Assembly: GCA_025716855.1 (NCBI GenBank)
Contig: JAIXMQ010000052.1
Coordinates: forward strand, 1 to 64,000
Reading direction: 5' to 3'
DNA: 64,000 nt
Origin: Pilaira anomala
Lineage: Eukaryota > Mucoromycota > Mucoromycetes > Mucorales > Mucoraceae
Shown here: piece after piece, positions 48,208-57,400 of the stretch
Numbering within the stretch: position 1 is the first letter of the stretch
Layout: the number at the start of each line of letters is the position of its first letter
Position numbers and translations under genes: made by a program
Notes under the pieces: model-generated
Told to the model about the DNA's origin: nothing
The model's database searches: none
What the model saw: the letters and a program-made list of their open reading frames with translations, nothing else

Positions 48208-49412
48208 TTATGCATATGTTTGAGTTAAAAACAAACAAACAAAAGTACTAACCAACTGAGATATTTGAAGGACCACAAACAAGAACCTTCTTTTTTTCCT
48301 TCACTAGTTGTCTGATTATCTCAATTAAAGTATGGGTCTTACCGGTCTAGAATACTTTGTTAGTATTTTAACAGGTTTATAGTAGTTTTAATCACTTACG
48401 CCTTTACATATAATAAATAAATGCATGAAATTAATGTTTGATTTTTTATGATATACAAGTTTTTGTTTCTGTTTACCTGGTGGTCCGTGAATTAATGAAA
48501 TTTCAGGTGCACCTAAAACAAAGTGAACAGCCTTTTTCTGATACATATTTAAAGAAGTATCTTGAATTTCACGGTCTGTTATATCTTTTTGCTTTGATAA
48601 AGGCTTTAATCCAAGCAATATTTTGGGTAACGCAAGTACAGTTTTGTTATTCAGCCGACTGTTTAAATTAGTTAACGAATCCAAAATTCTAAAAAAAAAC
48701 AACAACGTAGAGATTGATTGAGTATTTTTTAACAACAATTCATGTTTATTACCTTTGGTGGCTGATTTCGTTAGGTAGCTTAACACTGTATAAAGATAAA
48801 ATGTTTGTAAGTATCTTAATAAATAAATATGCACTCATATTTTACATTTGACATCTTTCGATCATTTTTGGTAGCAAAGCGAGTGTCACAGAGTCATCAT
48901 TATCACCTAAGCATAATAAAACTCTAGAAGGACTAATTCCAACAATGATTCCAGTCCAGAACAAAGAACCTTTCTCGTAATACAGGTCGTATTCTTTCAG
49001 AGCAACCATATCACCCACTTTTAGCTTGTTTTGGGGAATACGAGCCTGTTTTCTAGTTTCGGAAATAGGTTCAAGAACTAAGTTACTATTCAAATACAGT
49101 TAACAACAATGTGTAAATTTATTTGATTGAAAAAAAAAAAAAACTTACATGCTTCCACCCACTCCTGGTTTGAAATCTAAGTCAATCAAATGTTAATGAA
49201 TAGCTGATATAAAGTTTCAATCTCACATAAAAAGGACTTTTATATTCATTACCGGTAACTTTCAAGTTTAAAATAGCAACTCCTTTACTTTGCAGTACTT
49301 CTGCTGGACCAGATAAGAGTTTCTCTGTTTCAGTTTGATCGATCTTCATCTCTTTTTGAACTAGAGAAATCATATGTTGAACGAACTTTGTTGCAGTTCT
49401 AACTTGGCTCAT
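46669..49412 (-). CDS. IGHMBP2/Hcs1-type SF1B helicase, tandem copy 4
   Basis: ATG 49412 to stop at 46669. It has the most complete resemblance to IGHMBP2. N-terminus TKFVQHMISLVQKEMKIDQ, LQSKGVAILNLKVTG, barrel LKVGDMVALKEYDLYY and SLFWTGIIVGI, Q motif LNMYQKKAVHF, GPPG split by an intron from TGKTHTLIEIIRQL, VLVCGPSNISV, RIGHPARVS, IDEAGQATEPDCW, CGDHLQLPPTV, LSIQYRM, VGTVDGFQGREKE and AMTRARRQL. All motifs are intact and I see no stop. One intron has a polypyrimidine tract of 58 T on the coding strand (opposite 48141-48198) directly before ACAG. No R3H or AN1 domain. Paired with copy 3 by sequence. A likely candidate for the ancestral copy. Confidence 0.92.
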
Positions 49413-50114
49413 TATAATATATTTGACTTTTTTTAAAAAAAAATCGAAAAATGAAAAGAAGTTGCGTAAAAAGGGTTACTCTTTTTCTTTTTAAATAAAG
49501 ATGTGCCGGAATAAACTAGACAACTTTTATTTCTCTTCCTCTTCTTAATTTAAATAACTATAGGTGTGACGAGATAAGCCGAGATACGATTTATCTCTCT
49601 CATTTATCATGTTTACTCTTTGTTCTGTTAGCTGTTTACTTATGATATATATAAGCGATGTTATATTGCTCAGTATTAAGGAGAACTAGTATATTATACA
49701 CGCTTCTCACTATAAAAAAAGTCGTCAATTGCATTTCAATTGCGCGATATTAAATGAATAGCAACATAATAATTTAAGAGCCTCATACCTGTATATTTGC
49801 CATAAATGATGTGGAATAAAAATAAAAGATAATCTCTGGGGAATGAATTTATTTATGGTAAAGAAATTGAATTAAGCTCGTTATTCTAGCTACCCTACTT
49901 TTACTATTAATAGAGGGCTGAAATTACCTCTTCATAGTGTCTCAAGATAATTAAAAAGACGTATTAGTTATCTATTATTCTTATCCGTTATGCTGTCATG
50001 TCTGTTTACTTTACTATTATGAATTACCTATCGAGCGGTTGAAACTATTTTTTTTTTTCATTTACTTCTTCAAATGTCAAACTTTATTTATACATATATT
50101 CTACTGGATTTCCC
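49413..50114. other. Intergenic, AT-rich
   Basis: Upstream of helicase copy 4, up to the Tc1/mariner element. No gene recognised. Confidence 0.5.
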
Positions 50115-50173
50115 ACTGTTTTTGGGACTAAATGTCAGAGTTGTTTGAACAAAATCAGAATTATTTTTTGAAC
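50115..50173 (+). repeat. Terminal inverted repeat, left
   Basis: 59 bp; reverse complement of 51591-51647 apart from a 2-nt difference in a T run. Confidence 0.95.
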
Positions 50174-50206
50174 TATCTTTTATAATTTTTTATATTAAAA
50201 ATAAAC

Positions 50207-51557
50207 ATGTCTACTTTTGATATCGATATGTCTGAACTCTGTTTAGAAGACCAAACAACAGAAGTATATGTTAGTCGTATGTCGATGATGAGAATTGAGT
50301 ACGATGGTATAAGCGCAATGGAATTAGATGAGGAAGTGAACGAAACCATTGGAATTACAGCTGAGACGGAACAAATTGAATCTGAACAAGAAGAGGAAGA
50401 GGAAAACAGTTCACAAGAAAAAAAAAAAACCAGACCTACAGGGGATCATAAAAAAAGAATTGAAAAAAAAAGCTCGCTTACAGAAGCTACAGCGATCTCC
50501 AAATTGTAGGCTTTCTTGAGCAGCTTACCGAAGGTATAAGTACTATGGAAGCAGCCAACAGTTTTGGCATATCAAGAAGCTCAGCATATAGGTTTAGAAG
50601 CCAACGGCTCTCGTTTGGTGGGGGTATTTCGTAAGAAGAGAGGGCCAGCTGAAGGTAGTATGTCAACCTTAAAAAGGAACATACAGACTTTATTATCAAC
50701 CACATTGAGAAGTTTGCTACAGCAACTATTGAGCACATAAAAGACGAGCTAGTAAAAGAATTAAGGATTTAGTAATTAGTAAATCTGGACTTAAGCGCCA
50801 TATGAAGACCCATTGTGCGCTATCCTTAAAGCGATTAGAAAAAATACCAGCCAAGCGTAACGATGAAGACACTATAAGACAACAAAGAGAACGTGTTGAA
50901 ACGTTTATTGATGACAAGGATATGGATTTTGAGCGCAACTGTGTGTTTTTAGATGAGGCAGGCTTCAATTTACATATTGTGAGAAATAGAGGATGGTCTG
51001 CAAAAGGAAAACCTGCTAATACCATTGTACCTACGAACAGAGGTACATCCATAACAATTTTAGGAGCCATATCTTCTGCTGGAGTTATAGATATATCGTT
51101 AAGAAAACCCACTTCGGCGACTAATGTTAAAAAGAGAAAGCTCGACGGAAAGGCTGTCAAAATCACGAAAGGTACCAATACCAGCTTACCTTTGCAACGT
51201 CATGGATGTTTTGGATAAAAATAAGATGCAAGGTTTTCACCTAGTAATGAATAATGCCCCAATCTATGGACCAAGAGGTAAGGTTGTCAATGATTATATT
51301 GTCAGTAGGGGTTATATTATAAGTGTTGTGTTTACTTACCACCATAGTCCCCATTTTTGAATCCTATCGAAGAGTTTTGGTCTAAGGTTAAGGCAGGTAT
51401 TAAAAGATCTCCTATCGATGGCAAGGATACTCTCACACCAAGAATATTAGAATCATGTTCTAAAGTAACTTTGAGTGATTGTAGAGGATGGATAAGACAT
51501 TCTGTCTTTTTTTCCTCGTTGCTTAGCTGAAGAGCAGATGCTACAGTTTTTTTATTT
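50207..51557 (+). pseudogene. Tc1/mariner-like DDE transposase, broken
   Basis: Starts at ATG 50207 with an acidic N-terminus. A frameshift near 50480 leads to the helix-turn-helix part (STMEAANSFGISRSSAYRF). Further stops lie around 50630-50760. The DDE_3 core is readable at 50802-51218: FERNCVFLDEAGFNLHIVRN (first Asp), GWSAKGKPAN and ITILGAISSAGVIDISL. After another frameshift come LVMNNAPIYG and HHSPHFNPIEEFWSKVKAG. The second catalytic Asp, normally in MDNAPIH, reads Asn here (MNNAPIY), and the Pro-rich YLPPYSP is decayed. Several independent lesions, so inactive; its inverted repeats remain usable by a related active transposase. Confidence 0.88.
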
Positions 51558-51590
51558 TAAAATAATAAATATTCCAAATTTTAAATAATT

Positions 51591-51647
51591 GTTCAAAATA
51601 ATTCTGATTTTGTTCAAACAACTCTGACATTTAGTCCCAAAAACAGT
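51591..51647 (-). repeat. Terminal inverted repeat, right
   Basis: 57 bp; reverse complement of the left arm. Confidence 0.95.
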
Positions 51648-51727
51648 ATACTGAATTTGTAACAGATCTGTCACTTTCTGTCAAAGGGTGACTGTTTCCT
51701 GCAGTTCATTACAAATAGGTATACTGT
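51643..51727. repeat. 85-bp imperfect palindrome next to the Tc1 element
   Basis: Left arm ACAGTATACTGAATTTGTAA (51643-51662) and right arm TTACAAATAGGTATACTGT (51709-51727) are near-perfect inverted repeats. An inner stem GTCAC/GTGAC (51670 and 51688) lies inside the loop. The outermost bases overlap the last five bases of the Tc1 right arm. It may be a MITE or the stub of a second mariner family. Confidence 0.75.
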
Positions 51728-51795
51728 AGATTCTCCGCCACCCCTGTTCGCGTCCTGAATTTTTAACCTTTTCCCCCTTTTACAACTGTCAAACT

Positions 51796-51947
51796 ATGCT
51801 CGTGGGTTCTATTAGGTTACAACGAGTTTCACTTGGTCGTTATACAACTGCCGGAAGTTGTGGTGTTATCAACGTCTGTAAAAAGAGCTGTTACTCTACC
51901 AAACCTGGTAAGTTGTTATCTAAACTTTATTGAATTCCAACAATTGA

Positions 51948-52004
<57 letters not shown>

Positions 52005-53305
52005 AATAAAAAGCTTTCGAACTTAAGGAAAATGAAACAAGTATTAACGGCAATAGCTTTGCTAAAGACGAGTGGACCAATGTAACACCTGCTATTCTCT
52101 CTAAAGTCAATCGTCAACTTCATTTACAACCCAAGAACCCTATTTCAATTATCCGTCAATTGATCGAATCCAACTTTACCGACTTTAAAACCTTCAACGA
52201 ATTTAGTCCAGTTGTTAGCACCAAACAAAACTTTGATGATTTATATATCCCCAAAGACCATCCTAGTCGTACGAAATCTGACAACTATTATTTCAATAAG
52301 GATACAGTACTTCGTGCACATACATCTGCGCATCAATTACAAGGATTAGCATCAGGAGAAAATAAATTTTTGATTAGTGGAGATGTATACCGTCGAGATG
52401 AAATTGATTCGTCTCATTATCCCGTTTTTCATCAAATTGAAGGTTTCTTTTATCTCGATAACGATTTAAATAAACTCAAAGCCGAATTACAAAGATTACA
52501 AGCAACGGAAACACCTAATATCGAACTTGTAGATAATACAGTAATTAAACCCGAGAACCCAATTCAAGCATGTCATTCAGCTGAAGCGTCTGACTTGATT
52601 GCAGCTCATTTAAAGCATAGTATTAATACCATGATTCGTAACTTGTTTGCAGATGAAAAGGATTTAAAGGTACGTTGGATCGATGCCTATTTCCCTTTCA
52701 CTAGTCCTAGTTGGGAAGTAGAGATCTTATACAAGGGGGAATGGTTAGAGGTACTTGGATGTGGTGTTGTGAATCAAAAGATTATGAATGGTGCAGGATT
52801 AGATAATAAGATTGGTTGGGCCTTTGGTATGGGATTGGAAAGATTGGCTATGGTTTTGTTTGGTATTCCAGATATTCGTTTGTTTTGGTCAGAAGATAGT
52901 AGATTCATTGATCAATTCACGCCTGGAAAGATTAATAAGTTTGTACCTTTTTCAAAGTTCCCTCCTTGTATTAAAGATATCTCTTTTTGGCTCCCTGAAG
53001 GTGAATGGCACGAAAATGATTTCTGTGAATTGATTCGTGGTGAAGCAGGTGATATTGTTGAAAATGTACAATTGGTAAGGAAATGGCTGTTTATGCGTAT
53101 ATATATGATTTGATTGAATACTAAAGTAGTCTCTATTTTCTTTTAGATTGATGATTTCAGACATCCCAAGAATAATAAGCGTAGTTTATGTTATCGTATT
53201 AACTATAGATCCATGGATAGAAATGTTACTAATGATGAAATTAATGAAATTCAAGAAAAGGTTCGTCGTGTAGTTCAAGAACAATTCAAAGTAGAACTTA
53301 GATAA
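51796..53305 (+). CDS. MSF1: Mitochondrial phenylalanine-tRNA ligase
   Basis: Three exons (51796-51907, 52014-53074, 53147-53305) give 443 aa. An Arg/Ser-rich N-terminus without acidic residues (MLVGSIRLQRVSLGRYTTAG) is a likely mitochondrial presequence. The class II core shows motif 2 (GDVYRRDEIDSSHYPVFHQI and EGFF), the Phe-site region FPFTSPSWEVEI and LEVLGCGVV, and motif 3 GMGLERLAMVLFGIPDIRL. The C-terminal ferredoxin-fold anticodon-binding domain runs from FPPCIKDISFWLP to the end. It is the monomeric mitochondrial enzyme (animal FARS2, yeast MSF1), which charges mitochondrial tRNA-Phe. Intron 1 carries 54 consecutive T (51950-52003). Its promoter is squeezed between the palindrome and the ATG. 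Confidence 0.97.
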
Positions 53306-53731
53306 AATCATACAAAAAGAAAAAAAAAGAAAAAAAAAAGAAAAAAAAAAAGACTTGCATATTCAATATATTCAATAAACATGTGTATTATTATTTAGAA
53401 ATTTTAAACATAAATGCTCTGCATATTTGAGTCGAGTCGATGTAGCAACGACATTTAAAGTTAAGTTTCAGCTAGAGGAACAAATGCTGACAGTGTAAGA
53501 ACAGGGCTTCCCGATACTTCACTCGTACCAAATCAACTTTTATTAGTCCTACATAATGGTTTTGAACCTTCTCCCAGAAGCACATAATTCATCTGGGATT
53601 CAATAGGGTTGATTCCTTCCATGTCCCACCAAGCAGTCACCGCTTTCATCGTATATTTTATACAGTTTTTTTTTTCTTTTTTGCTTTCTTCTTTTACAAC
53701 TATAATAACCAGCATATATTAAAAATACAAG
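53306..53731. promoter_or_regulatory. Spacer and upstream region of RPB11
   Basis: A-rich 3' flank of the PheRS gene (53316-53352), then unique sequence. A T-rich tract at 53665-53690 lies about 40-65 bp before the RPB11 start. The 60-codon minus-strand frame here is not called. Confidence 0.4.
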
Positions 53732-54288
53732 ATGAATGCACCTGATCGTTTCGAATTATTTGTAATTCCAGAAGGAAGAAAGAAGTACGAAGTTTTTGAA
53801 CGTATATAATATCTTTTTATACTTATTTAAAAATAAAAGAGTAGAGATGGAAGTAGATACCAAGATCCCTAATGCAGCTACGTTTGCTATTGAGCGTGAA
53901 GATCATACACTTGGAAATATTTTAAGAGGGTATGCGAATTAATCAAGTAGCGCGAGAAAGAGAGAAAGAGAGTGTGTTCATATATTTCTTTTTTATTAGT
54001 CAATTGTTAAAGGATCCTAGAGTTTTATTTGCTGGTTATAAAGTTCCCCATCCTCTTGAACATAACTTTCTTATCAAGGTTCAAACAGTACCAGGAACTT
54101 CGCCTGGAAAAGCATTAAAAGACGCCACATCCGAATTGATATCAGAAGTAAACGCATTAAAAAATAAGTTCGATATGGAAGTGATTCGTCATCGTACTTT
54201 TGAGGATGCAAAGGCTTCTCAATCTGGATATGATGATTCTATGAATAATATGGACTCTCATCATACTGTTATGGATGTAGATTTTTAA
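53732..54288 (+). CDS. RPB11: RNA polymerase II subunit RPB11
   Basis: Three exons (53732-53801, 53845-53929, 54000-54288) give 147 aa. It starts with the invariant [10 protein letters not shown], then [20 protein letters not shown] (core dimerisation motif), [20 protein letters not shown] and the C-terminal helix. It forms the RPB3-RPB11 heterodimer that nucleates Pol II assembly, like the bacterial alpha dimer. The first intron border is the least certain; the chosen one joins ...FE(Q) to MEVDTK. The protein is about 25-30 residues longer than yeast or human homologues because of an acidic, Ser/His/Met-rich tail ([20 protein letters not shown]). Confidence 0.94.
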
Positions 54289-54464
54289 AGGGTCTTGTTT
54301 ACTCATGTATCTATTGCATGTATTTTTTTTTAATAAAGGGAAAGCATTTGTTGTTGTAGAAAGAACAGTAGTCGGCTATTCAATGTTGTTTGTTTAAAGA
54401 TAGACTTTGGATAAAATAAAACAAAAAAAAGTTTTTTTATCTTTAGTTAATAATAGTTTTAAAC

Positions 54465-57400
54465 ATGTCTGATGAAACTGTAGAACATCGGTTCATACAG
54501 ATCCATCAAGCTTGCGAAAGTTTATCGGACCAGAAGAATGAGTTTTGGACGAGATTAGCTTTGCCTTCCAGCAATACCATAGCGACTTCACACATGTGCG
54601 AAAAGTTATATACAAGTATCAGCAATAACAATAAGGAACAAGAATTATCTACTGCACTTCAGAACCTTCAGAATTTAACTATCAACTGTCCCAACACAGC
54701 AAAACAAGTCGTGTTTTTAAGAGCTATTACACGGCTCCTCATGTTGAATACACGTATACGATTCGAACACGTTAAAGATATTGGACATAACAAAGGTGAT
54801 ACAAAAGTAATTCACCAAATACATCCTTTTATTGTAATGGTGAGACAAAATCCTTCATTATATCCATATGTCTTGGATGAAATTGATTATATGTTTGCGA
54901 ATTTTGATACAGGTGCTTGTTTAAATGTTGTATCGGTGTTTATGATTGGGTTATTTTTGACAGAGAATCAAGTCGATCCAGGTACTTTACTTAGCAGATT
55001 CACATATAATATCACGTCATCCAATGCTTCTCGGATGCTACCTCAGTTGTTCAAGATGACAATGGAGTTGGTGAGGGAGTATCCTTTACATAAGGATGAC
55101 GTAAAGTACTTTTGTTTGGTAGATTGGATTATTTGGTTAAATATGTCTGCGTCTATTTGGAACGTACAAAATCAGGATTTACAAGTCAATCAGTTTATGT
55201 ATACGATTGTAGATCGTACATTAACTTCGGTTACAGAAGATAAACCAATTATGGCACATTTGATTCGTTTGGAGAGAATCATAATAAATGTTCACACCGA
55301 GTTTAATTTTGATGTGATGTGGGCGAGTTTATCGTATGCGTTATTAAAAGTTCAGACAGTTGAAGAACAAAAAGCGATCGTGCGTATGATAAAAAATATG
55401 AAGGGTAGAGAAATGGCTAGTAGCGTTATTTTAAGAACGGCCTATATTCCTTACTATCAATTATTATCTGAGTTAAATGATAAGGGTGCTTCTGAAAGTG
55501 TTCAGATGCTTAGAAAGGAAGTGCTTGAAATGATTGCTTACTTGGATCAGAACGAAACACCACTTGAAAACGCTGAAGATAGTCGGACTAAGGTAACTAT
55601 TCGAAATTATCTCTATCTTCGTCCCGTCTTATTTATACTCATCTCTATTAGATGACACATGATGATAACTTGTATCTTTCAACATACGGTATGTTAAGTC
55701 GAATCCTTTGTCATTTGGAGTACATCTACACCGAGCAAGAATCACCTATCCTTGATACAAAATACAATTCTGCACCAGATTCTGTTTTGACACTCACACT
55801 TTTATTCAGTGCATCCTTTGTCTTTTCTCAAGATAATGAAGAAGAAAGCACAGTTTACTCCCGTATGGCAGAACTCTCATGCATCTTGAAAACATGTTAT
55901 AAGTTTCCACTCTTGTTATTCTTCCTTCGTAGATTGCATGCTTCTTCAGATAATCCAGAAATAGTTACACATATCTTAAAGGACGTCATTCCTACACTCG
56001 TACATGTCAATGACCCTGTCATCACCAGCAAAGTATTACAAGTAATCCTTTCATCGATTCATCATAGCGGAAATCCAGATTCCAGTATGGCATGCCTTGG
56101 TATCAAGGCTTTAGAGCATACACATGCGTTACAACCGCGTGTTTGGCAAGAACTTAAAAAGGTCTTTACGGAGTGGGTGCTGCGTAGAAAATCAGGTACG
56201 ATAAGGCGCAAAGTGGATTTAAGTAAGACAGCACCGATCAGAATGGAATTGACAGTACTGACAACAATGCGTAATGTGTGTAAATTGAGGGCAAGAGAAT
56301 GTGCACAAGATATCTTGCCGATGGTCATATCTTTATTACAGACGTGCCAAGATCTTAGTATGGCTTCTCTATCAATTATGGTCGATATTATTAACATATG
56401 TGTCAAGACGGGCTTAGTGGAGTCTCGATCAATCTGGAATGTTGCAGTGGTCTATCTTGCACAATTCTCCCTTGATCAAGGTGCTAAGAAGTCTAGCTTG
56501 TTGGTGAAACAACTCTGTACGTTTTATGCAATTGCCGGTAAAAAAGATGATGGTAAGTGAATTTAACATTTCTTTTTTTAAAAAAAAGTAAATTATGTTT
56601 GTAACAATTTTTTTTCTCGCTAGTTTCTGAACCTTACTTGCAATTCAAGGAGTCTATCCTAAAAGAGTATATCCTACCTTTACTTCAATCTGAAGATGAA
56701 CAAACTACGAGTTACGCTTTAGACGCATTATCTCATTTTTCTGCTCAAGATATGAGTACCATCTTACCTGAAAAGGCAATGGAGTATATCATACAATGTA
56801 CAGAAGATGAGCCTAACCCAAATCAACACAAAGTACTTGTGACGCTCATGTCAAACGAATTAGATCATATGCGTCGTGGATTATTCAAGGCAGAGTTTAA
56901 ACAACAGAAAACAGCTGTAGAAATTGATCCTGTTCAAAAGAAAGAAATTACAAATGAAGCAGGTGAAGTTGTAGGTGAACGTGAGTTAGACATGGCAGCT
57001 TCATTTATTGATAGCTGGGAAGATGCTCGTGTTGCACCTGGACTTCGGTCTGGATATGCCTCTGCTATTTTACATATTCTTGAGTATAAAGATGTGCTTG
57101 AAAAGCAAGTGTCGATGGAATCCATTAGTAAAACAAAATGGTATCGTTGCATGATTACTTCATTTACAGATGTTAGTTTAACGGATCATTTATTGGTGCG
57201 TGTATCGAGTGTTCAGTCATGGAAGACGTTCTTCAAGAATGCATTAAGCGGTACCGAAAATGAAATGGAGGCTACAGTTTCTGTCTTATTGAAAGATCTT
57301 TTGGCGAGACTTGAAAGAAGTACAGTACCTGGTGTCACTTGTAATATTGCTCTAGCACTCACGGGCTTAGTCAGTACCGTACGTATGTACATCCCTTCTT

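Larger units (their letters stand above)
50115..51647 (+). mobile_element. Tc1/mariner-type DNA transposon, defective
   Basis: 1,533 bp bounded by inverted repeats at 50115-50173 (59 bp) and 51591-51647 (57 bp). They begin ACTGTTTTTGGGACTAAATG and run through AAATCAGAATTATTTT to GAAC. The arms are identical except for two extra T in the left one. The interior holds one broken DDE transposase. A TA lies right after the right arm, but no matching TA flanks the left arm, so the target-site duplication is not intact. The element ends 148 bp upstream of the mitochondrial PheRS start codon. Confidence 0.92.
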
